The notes under the pieces are model-generated. The model worked only from the letters and a program-made list of their open reading frames with translations, did not search any database and was not told the DNA's origin. A DNA stretch of 64,000 bases from NCBI RefSeq assembly GCF_001483745.1, contig NZ_LQBL01000011.1:1-64000 (forward strand). Reading direction: 5' to 3'. The stretch comes from Serinicoccus chungangensis. Its GTDB lineage: Bacteria; Actinomycetota; Actinomycetes; Actinomycetales; Dermatophilaceae. This document shows, in pieces, positions 36,064-43,142 of this stretch (positions are counted from its first letter, which is position 1; each line of letters starts with the position of its first letter). A program made the translations under genes and the position numbers.

Positions 36064-36195
36064 CTCCGCAGGTCGTGCCTCGGGGGTGGGCCTGCGCAGG
36101 CCGTGCCTCCGGGGGTGGGGCTCCGCAGGCCGTGCCTCGGGGGTGGGCCTGCGCAGGTCGTGCCTAGGGGGTGGGCCTGCGCAGGTCGTGCTCGG
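36064..36195. repeat. 28-bp tandem repeat, 5 copies
   Basis: GCAGG(T/C)CGTGCCTCGGGGGT units begin at 36068, 36096, 36125, 36153 and 36181 (28-29 bp period). The array starts only a few bases after the DUF4031-Nudix stop codon. Confidence 0.9.
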
Positions 36196-36252
36196 GGTGC
36201 CCGCGGGTCGGACCGCCGAGGGGATCGGCGTCCGTGGGTGAGGCACCGCCAC

Positions 36253-36540
36253 CGGCGGGAACTGTGCCACATGAGTCACACGGACCCCTCGGGCACCCTG
36301 CTGCGGGGAAAGTCGCGCGAGCCGGGGTGATTTCCCCGGCATCGAGACACGTCTCCGCACTGCGGGGCGCGTGTGGCGTGCGGGACCGGTGAAGTCCGGC
36401 CGAGCCGTCGACCTCACATGGGTCACGCTGGCCCCATACGCATCCCGCTGCAGGGAAAGTCACGCGAGCCGGGGTGATATCCCCGGCATCGAGACACGTC
36501 TCCGCAGTGCGGGGCGCGTGTGACACGTAGGACAGATGAG
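36253..36540. repeat. Two direct copies of a ~125-bp element, 147 bp apart
   Basis: The second copy is offset by 147 bp from the first. The best-conserved stretch spans GAAAGTC(G/A)CGCGAGCCGG through CCCCGGCATCGAGACACG to GTCTCCGCA. Each copy contains a CCGGGG...CCCCGG hairpin (for example 36322-36339) and a GAGACACGTCTC palindrome. A diverged TCACxxGGxCCC prefix is also shared. No open frame is preserved between copies, so the element acts as DNA or RNA. Confidence 0.8.
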
Positions 36541-36564
36541 GTGACGTCCCTGCTCGCCACCTGG

Positions 36565-36682
36565 CCGCAACCCCACCGCAGCGGTGTGGGCGCTCAGGCC
36601 CGCCGCAGCCCCACCTCAGCGGCGTGGGCGCAGAGCCTGCCGCAGCCCCACCGCAGCGGCGTGGGCGCTCAGGCCTGCCGCA
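36565..36682. repeat. 37-38-bp tandem repeat, about 3 copies
   Basis: CCGCAGCCCCACCGCAGCGG units begin at 36565, 36603 and 36640, with a partial copy at 36678. The last copy runs into the 3' end of the HD-domain gene (stop at 36669), so the repeat supplies the final codons of that gene. Confidence 0.85.
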
Positions 36683-37340
36683 GCTCCGCCAGCTCGGCCT
36701 GCAGGTTGGCCCGGGCGCGGGCGTCCCAGTGCTCGTGCGCGTGCTTGGTCCGGTAGAGCCGCTCGCGCGCGGCCAGCGGCCCCATGACCCCGAGGCGGCC
36801 GGCGCGGAACGCGTCCTCGGGCACGTGGGCGTACTCCTCGCGGACCTGGGCGCGGTAGGCGGCATACCGCGGGGGCGGCGCCGAGAGGATCCACAGGTCG
36901 GCGTCGTGGACGGCGTCCGTGGCGGCACCACCCTCGCCGGGACCCTCGTGGTCCAGCGTCATGACCACGCCGGCCTCGACGGCGTCGACCGTGCCGTCGT
37001 CGACGCCGAGGCGGTGCAGGTGGTCGCGGGCCAGGGTGGCGCTGCGGTGCTCGTTGCTGCCGGGTGCGGCGCGGGGGTCGTAGGCGAGGTCGTGGTACCA
37101 CCCGACGGTCCGCGCCACGAGCGCCTCGTCCGCGTCGACCGCACCGGCCTCCTGCAGCTCGTCGAGGGCGGCCAGGACCTCGGTGAGGTGCTCGGTCGTG
37201 TGGTAGCGCCGCTGCGGCTCGGACCAGCCGCGCAGCAGCAGCGACCCCTCCGCCAGCCACAGGTCGCGGCCCGCCTCGGGCGCGAGCAGGGCGGCGTCGG
37301 CGAGCCAGCGGTCGAGGAGGGCCTCGGCGGGGTGCGTCAC
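36669..37340 (-). CDS. HD-domain metal-dependent phosphohydrolase (predicted)
   Basis: A 223-residue helical protein. RRYHTTEHLTEVLAAL (HxxHL-type), VGWYHDLAYDPRAAPGSNEHRSA (HD motif) and HDADLWIL (second Asp) match the family annotated as predicted metal-dependent HD phosphohydrolases. The substrate is unknown, probably a nucleotide. The GTG start at 37340 is the only candidate near the family start. The last few codons derive from a 37-bp tandem repeat, so the C-terminus may be variable. Divergent from the phosphotransferase gene across a 220-bp region with a 15-bp inverted repeat. Confidence 0.85.
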   Translation of the reverse strand: MTHPAEALLDRWLADAALLAPEAGRDLWLAEGSLLLRGWSEPQRRYHTTEHLTEVLAALDELQEAGAVDADEALVARTVGWYHDLAYDPRAAPGSNEHRSATLARDHLHRLGVDDGTVDAVEAGVVMTLDHEGPGEGGAATDAVHDADLWILSAPPPRYAAYRAQVREEYAHVPEDAFRAGRLGVMGPLAARERLYRTKHAHEHWDARARANLQAELAELRQA

Positions 37341-37384
37341 CCGGCCACTCTGGCACGAGCGCGGGAGGCGCCCGCGTGCGCCCC

Positions 37385-37444
37385 GACGGGCACCACGCGA
37401 CTCTGCGGGCGCATCGTGCGAGACGGGCCCGCGTGGTGCCCGTC
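37385..37444. other. 15-bp perfect inverted repeat in a divergent promoter region
   Basis: GACGGGCACCACGCG (37385-37399) and its exact complement (37430-37444) are separated by 30 bp. It lies between the divergent HD and phosphotransferase starts. It could be an operator half-site pair or a cruciform; no tandem units are seen. Confidence 0.6.
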
Positions 37445-37560
37445 CGACGAGACGCACGGTCGAGGGCCCGAGCCGCCTTCGACGTCCGAGGGCGGCACGC
37501 CCCACCGGCGCCGGGGTGGCGACCCACGAACGGGACGGCGCGCCGTGCGACGATCGGGCG

Positions 37561-38547
37561 GTGCTGCCGACCCAGCTGGACGCCGAGGGGGTCGCCGACC
37601 TGGCCGCCGCCCACCCCGGGTGGTTCACCACCGCCGGGTATGCCGTGCCGCCAGGCCGCCCGCAGGTGCGCCTCCTGGGGCGGGGCGAGTCGTGCGCGGT
37701 GTGGGAGGTCGAGCCAGGTCTGGCCGTGCGCGTGCCGCACCGGCCGGTGCACGAGCTGCCGCTCGGCCTGGACGCCGAGCTGGACCTGCTCACCCGGGTG
37801 CCCGCGGACGCCGACCTCGCCGCCCGCCCCGTGGCGGTGCGGCTGCCGACGGAGGGCGACCCCACGGCATACCTCGTGAGCACGGCGGTCCCGGGTGAGG
37901 TGCGCGCCCCCGCCGACTGGACCGACGAGCTCCTCGCGGCGCTCGCCCGCGCCCTGGCCCGCCTGCACGTGGGCGGTCGCACCGAGGGACTCCCCGCACC
38001 GGCACCCCCGGACCCGGTGGCGGCCGCGCACGCCGCGCGCGACTGGTGGCGCGAGCACGAGCCGGGCCCGGCGGCCGTGCTGGACCCGCTCTGGTCCGCG
38101 GTGCTGCGCCGCAGCGAGCAGAGCCTCCCGGCGTTCGGCTCGGTCGAGACCGTCCTGGTCCACGGCGACGCCTGCCTGAGCAACGTCGTCGTCGACGGCG
38201 GTGTCCCCCGGCTCGTCGACTGGGAGTGGGGGCACGTGGGCGATCCCGCGCGGGACCTGGCTTTCTCCGGCGGGCCGGTGCACGCCGACCCGTGGTACGC
38301 CCCGATGGACGAGCGCCGCGTCCGGGCCCAGGCGCAGGCCTACGCCCGCGAGCGCGAGCGGCTCGGGGCCCCGGTCGACCTCGGGTCGCTGCTGGTGCGC
38401 CGCGAGGTCTGGCTGCTGCACGAGACCTTCTTCATCCAGCCGCACCTGCACCGGGTGGCGGCGGCCGCCACCGACCCCGCACGGCGCACGACATACCTCG
38501 AGGCCGCCGCGCAGCTGCGCGACGGCCTCGAGAGGTGGCTGGGCTGA
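37561..38547 (+). CDS. Aminoglycoside phosphotransferase/choline kinase family (APH) protein
   Basis: A 328-residue small-molecule kinase. The catalytic loop is VLVHGDACLSNVVVDGG (Asp and Asn of HGDxxxxN), followed by the Mg site RLVDWEWGHVGDPARDLAF. An N-lobe Gly-rich GRGESCAVWEVEPGLAVRVPH precedes them. It should phosphorylate an alcohol group on a small metabolite; resistance is not implied. The GTG at 37561 begins the homologous region; a start 45 bases upstream is possible. No ribosome-binding site is visible. It ends one base before the stop of the convergent DoxX gene, so the two transcripts must overlap. Confidence 0.87.
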   Translation: MLPTQLDAEGVADLAAAHPGWFTTAGYAVPPGRPQVRLLGRGESCAVWEVEPGLAVRVPHRPVHELPLGLDAELDLLTRVPADADLAARPVAVRLPTEGDPTAYLVSTAVPGEVRAPADWTDELLAALARALARLHVGGRTEGLPAPAPPDPVAAAHAARDWWREHEPGPAAVLDPLWSAVLRRSEQSLPAFGSVETVLVHGDACLSNVVVDGGVPRLVDWEWGHVGDPARDLAFSGGPVHADPWYAPMDERRVRAQAQAYARERERLGAPVDLGSLLVRREVWLLHETFFIQPHLHRVAAAATDPARRTTYLEAAAQLRDGLERWLG

Positions 38548-38548
38548 C

Positions 38549-39226
38549 TCAGCGCTTGCCGAGCAGCGAGTCCGCGAGGTCGGCGAGCGCCTCGGACAGG
38601 TCCTCGCGGGCGGTGTGGGCGCCCTTGGACAGACCCTTGAGCGTGCCCTTGGCCTTGCCCTTGCCGCTCACGCCGACGGCGTCGGCGAGGCCGTGGCCGA
38701 CCGAGCTGGCCGCGCCGGTGACCCCGGCGGCCGCGGCACCGGCGGCGCCGGTGACACCGCCGGCGACGGCACCGGCGGCGTTGCCGACACCGTCGGCGAC
38801 CGACTGCGCGGCGTGCTTGGTGCCGGAGAGGAACGACTGCGTGGCCAGCGTCAGGCCCGCGCCGACCAGCCACACGTCCTTGGCCAGCCCGATGCCGTCC
38901 GGCGTGGGCCGGATGCCGTCCTCCTGGGTCATGCCCGGGGTCTTGAGGTAGAGCCCGGTGAGCCCGACGCCGAAGGCGGCCAGGCCGGCCCCGGCGACGG
39001 CGGACGGCACGGTCGGCAGCAGCAGCGCAGCACCGAGCCCGATCTCGGCGTAGGCCAGGGCCTTGGTGAAGTCGCCCGCCTTCATGTCCTTGAACACCGG
39101 GTAGACGCTGGAGGCCCAGCCGTGCATCTGCTCGGCCTCCTCCTCGCCGGCCTTGAGCTTGCCGAGACCGGAGTTCAGGACGAAGGCGCCGGTGGCGATC
39201 CTCAGCGGTGCGTGGGTGGGGTGCAT
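38549..39226 (-). CDS. DoxX family membrane protein with Ala/Gly-rich C-terminal extension
   Basis: A 225-residue protein. The first 135 residues hold the DoxX domain: LRIATGAFVLNSGLGKLKAGEEEAEQMHGWA, then TKALAYAEIGLGAALLLP and a TM-rich stretch. The C-terminal 90 residues are low-complexity (GNAAGAVAGGVTGAAGAAAAGVTG) followed by KGKAKGTLKGLSKGAHTAREDL, resembling a histone-like or lipid-binding tail. The function is unknown. The ATG has a good GAGGAGA site. It abuts the convergent APH gene with one base between stops. Confidence 0.8.
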   Translation of the reverse strand: MHPTHAPLRIATGAFVLNSGLGKLKAGEEEAEQMHGWASSVYPVFKDMKAGDFTKALAYAEIGLGAALLLPTVPSAVAGAGLAAFGVGLTGLYLKTPGMTQEDGIRPTPDGIGLAKDVWLVGAGLTLATQSFLSGTKHAAQSVADGVGNAAGAVAGGVTGAAGAAAAGVTGAASSVGHGLADAVGVSGKGKAKGTLKGLSKGAHTAREDLSEALADLADSLLGKR

Positions 39227-39339
39227 GCTCTCTCCTCGAATGGCGCGGGAACTGCTCGGCCCTACCGTATGACGTCGGCCGGGGTGGTGCGAGGCGGGCT
39301 AGGATCGGCCGACCACCGACCGGCGACCCGCGAGGCACG

Positions 39340-40305
39340 ATGACCGCTGCACAGCATGGCGCGAGCGCGCTGACCGTCGTCGTGCCGGTCTTCGACGAGC
39401 AGGACGTGCTGCCGCTGTTCGTGCAGCGGCTGCGCCCGGTCCTGGACGCCCTGGAGGTCGACTACGAGGTGCTCGTCGTCGACGACGGCAGCACGGACGC
39501 GACCCCCGTCGTGCTGCAGCGGGCACGGCATACCTGGCCGCAGCTGCGAATCGTCCGGCTGCGCGCCAACGCCGGCCATCAGGCCGCGATCTCGGCCGGG
39601 CTGGAGCGGGCGCGCGGGGAGCTGGTCGTGACCATCGACGCCGACCTGCAGGACCCGCCCGAGCTCATCGCCGACATGGTCCGGCTGGCCCGGGAGGAGG
39701 CGCTGGACGTCGTCTACGCCGTGCGCGACGACCGCCGCACCGACACGCGCTTCAAGCGGGTCACCGCCCACGGCTACTACGACACCATGCGGCGCCTCGG
39801 CGCCGACCACGGGCCCACGCAGGCGGGGGACTACCGGCTCATGTCGCGGGCGACCGTCGAGGCGGTGACCGCGCTGCCCGAGCACCACCGGGTGCTGCGG
39901 CTCGTCGTCCCCTCGCTCGGCTTCCCCTCCGGCGTGCTCACCTACCGCCGTGACGAGCGGGCGGCCGGCACCTCGAAGTACCCCCTCTCCCGCATGGTCC
40001 GTCTCGCCGTCGACTCCATCACCGGCGTCAGCCTGGCCCCGCTGCGGCTCGCGACCTGGCTGGGCTTCGTCGGCGCGCTCGTCGCGCTGGTGCTGCTCGT
40101 CTACGCGCTGGTGGGGTATGCCGTCGGCCTCACCGTCCCCGGGTGGACCTCGACCTTCATGGTCGTCACGGCCGTCGGCGGGGTGCAGCTGCTGTGCCTG
40201 GGCATCCTGGGGGAGTACGTCGGGCGGACCTACACCATGCAGCTCGGCCGCCCGACCTACTACGTCGCCCACGACAGCCTCACCGGCGAGGAGCCGCGGG
40301 ACTGA
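39340..40305 (+). CDS. Family 2 glycosyltransferase (dolichol/polyprenyl-phosphate mannosyltransferase-like)
   Basis: A 321-residue membrane-linked GT2. LTVVVPVFDEQDVLPLFV, VDDGSTDATP and IDADLQDPPELI (the DxD metal site) define the catalytic domain; LRANAGHQAAISAGLERARG is typical of GtrB/DPM-like enzymes. Two C-terminal TM helices (about 235-265 and 270-295) are followed by GEYVGRTYTMQLGRPTYYV. It would transfer a sugar from a nucleotide donor to a polyprenyl-phosphate carrier. The ATG is preceded by CGAGGCACG. A TAGGAT -10 box at 39300 serves it. Confidence 0.92.
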   Translation: MTAAQHGASALTVVVPVFDEQDVLPLFVQRLRPVLDALEVDYEVLVVDDGSTDATPVVLQRARHTWPQLRIVRLRANAGHQAAISAGLERARGELVVTIDADLQDPPELIADMVRLAREEALDVVYAVRDDRRTDTRFKRVTAHGYYDTMRRLGADHGPTQAGDYRLMSRATVEAVTALPEHHRVLRLVVPSLGFPSGVLTYRRDERAAGTSKYPLSRMVRLAVDSITGVSLAPLRLATWLGFVGALVALVLLVYALVGYAVGLTVPGWTSTFMVVTAVGGVQLLCLGILGEYVGRTYTMQLGRPTYYVAHDSLTGEEPRD

Positions 40306-40326
40306 GGTCTGTGGTGCCGCCCCGGG

Positions 40327-42468
40327 TCAGGGGGTGGCGGCGAGCGGCCCGGGCAGCGGCTCGGCGTGCACGACGGTGAGGCCGCTCACCGCCCGGGTGA
40401 GGACGACGTAGAGCCGGCGCAGGCCGGTGCGCCCGTCGGGCTCGGCGGCGGCGATCGCAGCCGGCTCGACGACGACGACCTGGTCGAACTCCAGGCCCTT
40501 GGCCACCGTCGCCGGGACGAGGAAGACCCGCACGCCCAGGCCCTCCTCGGCGTGCGTCCCGTCCATGACCTCGTGCTCGACCCCGGCGGCACGCAGCGCC
40601 GCCCCGGCCCGTTCCATCCAGGCGTCGGGAACGATCACCCCGACCGAGCCCTCGTGCGCGGCGGCGTCGGTCGTCGCCGTCACGGCGCCGGCGACCGCGT
40701 CGTCCACGGGTATGACGTCCAGCCGGCCGGGGTTGGACCGCACCGACTCCGGGGGAGCCAGGTCGGGGGCGATGGCCGGGAGCAGCCGGGCGGCGAAGTC
40801 GATGACGGCCGAGGGCACCCGGAAGCCGCGGACCAGCTCCTCCAGGTGGGTCGTCGGCGCGGAGAGGTCCTTGCCCAGGTGCCGCAACGACTCCTCCCAC
40901 GAGGCCGTCGACCACGGTGTGGTGCCCTGCGCGAGGTCCCCCAGGATGGTGAGCGAGCCGGTGGAGGCCCGGCGCCCGACGGCGCGCAGCTGCATGGGGG
41001 ACAGGTCCTGGGCCTCGTCGAGCACGACGTGCCCGAGGCTGGGTGTCCGGTCGAGCAGGTCGGCCAGCTCGTCCAGCAGCACCAGGTCGGCGGCGCTCCA
41101 GCGCGCCCCGGCCGCCGTCCGGGGCGGCTCCTCCCAGACCAGGGCCTGCTGGTCGTCGTCCAGGTGCTCCCCGGTCGACAGCACCCGGGCGAGGACGGCG
41201 CCCGGCTTCACCTCGGGCCAGACCGCCTTGACGTAGGCCTTCACCGGCGCCGACCGGGCCACGGCGTCCTGCACCCGGTCGTCGGGGGAGTCCCCGGAGC
41301 GCTCCATCGCCACCATGACCGCGTGGGCGAGCCGCTGGTGCAGCATGGCCCGGGCGGCGGAGTAGCTGACGCCCCGGCCGCGCAGCTCCTCGAGCATGTC
41401 CTGCACCTCGTAGGCCGGTACCCGCCACCGGCGCGAGCCGCGCGGGACGACGAGCGCCTCGGTGGCGGGGCCCACCGCGCCCCAGAGCGCCTCCCGCAGG
41501 ACCCCGGCCATCCGCGCCTCGCCCTTGAGCCGGGCCACCTCGGTGCTGTCCGTCGCGCGGACCCGCGCGGACGTGCCGCCCACGACGAGGTCGTCGGCCG
41601 TCGTGTGCCGGACGCTGACCTCCCCGAGCGAGGGCAGGACCGCGCCGACGTGCTCGAGGAACGCACGGTTGGGGCCGACGACGAGGACGCCCGTGCGGGC
41701 CAGCCGCTCGCGGAAGGCGTAGAGCAGCCAGGCCGCGCGGTGCAGCCCGACGGCGGTCTTGCCGGTGCCCGGCGCGCCCTGCACGCACAGCGTCGTGGCC
41801 ACGTCGGCGCGCACGATCTCGTCCTGCTCGGGCTGGATCGTGGCGACGATGTCGCGCATCGGCCCGATCCGGGGTCGCTCGATCTCCCGGGCGAGGATGC
41901 TGCTCGCCCCGCCAGACGCGCCGGCGGACGACCGGTCGGCCCCACCCACCGGCCCGCCGTCGCCGGTGCCCCCCAGCGGCTCGTCCTCGAAGGCGGTGAT
42001 CTGCCCGCCCTCGACCCCGAAACGCCGCCGCAGGCGCAGGCCCATCGGGTCGTGGGTGCCCGCGCGGTAGAACGGCGTCGACACCCCGGCCCGCCAGTCG
42101 ATGACGACGGGGTCGCCGTGGCCGTCGGAGACGTGGCGGCGCCCGATGTAGAGCCGCTCCTCCATGCCGTCGCCGGGTGCGGCCTCGCGGTCGATGCGGC
42201 CGAAGAACAGCGTCGTCGCCGGGTCGTCCTGCAGCGCCTTGGCCCGCAGCCACAGGGTGTGCGCGAGCGCCTCGCCGGCGATGGCGTCGCCGCCGTCGGC
42301 GGTCAGCGACAGCGTGTGCTCGCGCATCCGCGCCAGCTCGGTCCGGGCGCGCTCGAGGCGCGCCTGCTCGGCGGCGAGCTCGGCGCGCGGGTCGGTCGGG
42401 GTGGGTGAGGTCGAGGTGGTCGAGGTCGAGGTGGACGAGGTCGGGGGGCGTGAGACGGGAGCGGGCAT
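40327..42468 (-). CDS. UvrD/Rep-type superfamily I helicase of the HelD/HelR class
   Basis: A 713-residue ATPase. A Ser/Thr-rich N-terminus leads to a coiled-coil (ELAAEQARLERARTELARMREH), then LFFGRIDRE and YIGRRHVSD, typical of HelD-like RNA-polymerase-interacting proteins. Walker A is QGAPGTGKTAVGLHR, Walker B VVLDEAQDLSPMQ, and the C-terminal motif FLVPATVAKGLEFDQVVVVEP. Family members remove stalled RNA polymerase and HelR confers rifamycin tolerance in Streptomyces. I looked for the rifamycin-associated element (a GGGGCTTGCGGCAAGGCCC-like palindrome) upstream and found none. The start at 42468 is the first ATG of the conserved region; earlier in-frame codons overlap tandem repeats. Confidence 0.85.
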   Translation of the reverse strand: MPAPVSRPPTSSTSTSTTSTSPTPTDPRAELAAEQARLERARTELARMREHTLSLTADGGDAIAGEALAHTLWLRAKALQDDPATTLFFGRIDREAAPGDGMEERLYIGRRHVSDGHGDPVVIDWRAGVSTPFYRAGTHDPMGLRLRRRFGVEGGQITAFEDEPLGGTGDGGPVGGADRSSAGASGGASSILAREIERPRIGPMRDIVATIQPEQDEIVRADVATTLCVQGAPGTGKTAVGLHRAAWLLYAFRERLARTGVLVVGPNRAFLEHVGAVLPSLGEVSVRHTTADDLVVGGTSARVRATDSTEVARLKGEARMAGVLREALWGAVGPATEALVVPRGSRRWRVPAYEVQDMLEELRGRGVSYSAARAMLHQRLAHAVMVAMERSGDSPDDRVQDAVARSAPVKAYVKAVWPEVKPGAVLARVLSTGEHLDDDQQALVWEEPPRTAAGARWSAADLVLLDELADLLDRTPSLGHVVLDEAQDLSPMQLRAVGRRASTGSLTILGDLAQGTTPWSTASWEESLRHLGKDLSAPTTHLEELVRGFRVPSAVIDFAARLLPAIAPDLAPPESVRSNPGRLDVIPVDDAVAGAVTATTDAAAHEGSVGVIVPDAWMERAGAALRAAGVEHEVMDGTHAEEGLGVRVFLVPATVAKGLEFDQVVVVEPAAIAAAEPDGRTGLRRLYVVLTRAVSGLTVVHAEPLPGPLAATP

Positions 42469-42518
42469 CGCGGCATACCTCGCGGGAGGGTGGTGAGGAG
42501 GGGGGAGGACACGATACC

Positions 42519-42613
42519 CCCACCGGGCGTCGCGGATGGTTGCCCCGAGTCCCACCGGGCGTCGCGGATGGTTGCCCTGAGTCCCACCGGGCGTCGCGGA
42601 TGGTTGCCGGTCG
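42519..42613. repeat. 32-bp tandem repeat family B (inverse orientation), 3 copies
   Basis: CACCGGGCGTCGCGGATGG begins at 42521, 42553 and 42585, exactly 32 bp apart. Its reverse complement is the family B unit found at 44.5, 54.8-55.1 and 60.1 kb. It lies between divergent genes. Confidence 0.92.
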
Positions 42614-42635
42614 TGCCGGCCTGCCGCCCGCGGGC

Positions 42636-42641
42636 TAGCGT
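42636..42641 (+). promoter_or_regulatory. -10 box for leaderless thiamine-binding gene
   Basis: TAGCGT ends 6 nt before the ATG at 42648. Confidence 0.5.
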
Positions 42642-42647
42642 GGTGGC

Positions 42648-42953
42648 ATGCTCTTCGCCTTCTCCGTCGCCCCCACGCAGTCCGCCGACGAGTCCGGCTC
42701 GGTGAGCGCCGCCGTCGCCGACGCCATCCGGGTGGTCCGCGACTCGGGGCTGCCCTACGAGCTGACCTCGATGTTCACCACCATCGAGGGGGACTGGGAC
42801 GAGGTCATGCCGGTCATCAAGGCGGCCTGCGACGCCGTTGCCCAGCACTCCCCGCGGGTCTCGCTCGTGGTCAAGGCCGACCTGCGCCCGGGGTATGCCG
42901 GCCAGCTCACCGAGAAGGTCGACCGGGTCAACGCCCACCTCTCCGACGGCTGA
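42648..42953 (+). CDS. MTH1187/YkoF-like thiamine-binding protein
   Basis: A 101-residue ferredoxin-like alpha/beta protein. MLFAFSVAPTQSADESGSVS, RVVRDSGLPYELTSMFTTIEGDWDEVM and SPRVSLVVKADLRPG match the MTH1187 family (DUF77), whose members bind thiamine or hydroxymethylpyrimidine. There is no thiamine biosynthesis or transport gene nearby, so the role here is open. It is predicted leaderless and ends 92 bp before a large inverted repeat that separates it from the Nramp-like gene. Confidence 0.85.
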   Translation: MLFAFSVAPTQSADESGSVSAAVADAIRVVRDSGLPYELTSMFTTIEGDWDEVMPVIKAACDAVAQHSPRVSLVVKADLRPGYAGQLTEKVDRVNAHLSDG

Positions 42954-43044
42954 GCGCCGGAGGCAGGCCACAGCGCGCGCTGCCCCGGGCGACGCCGGTC
43001 TCGGTCGTCACGACGTTGGCGGCCCGGTCCCGCCTCCGGCGGTG

Positions 43045-43106
43045 CGCGACTGCAGCGGGTATGTCGCCCGCCGGGGTGTTCTCACGACATACCCGGTGCA
43101 GTCGCG
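43045..43106. terminator. 22-bp inverted repeat between convergent genes
   Basis: CGCGACTGCAGCGGGTATGTCG (43045-43066) pairs with 43085-43106 with one mismatch across an 18-nt loop. The outer bases (CCGGCGGTG against GGGCACCGCC) may extend it. The position between convergent genes suggests a bidirectional terminator. The arms carry GGTATGTC, a one-base variant of the window's common octamer. Confidence 0.75.
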
Positions 43107-43142
43107 ACCCCTCCGGGCCGGAGGGCACCGCCAGCCCGCTGA

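Noticed and set aside
37561-38547. Aminoglycoside resistance gene
   Set aside because: The APH fold is shared by many metabolic kinases, and there is no mobile context or close match to known resistance enzymes that I can recognise.
42469-42660. Rifamycin-associated element upstream of the HelR-like gene
   Set aside because: No GGGGCTTGCGGCAAGGCCC-like palindrome was found; the spacer is filled with family B repeats.
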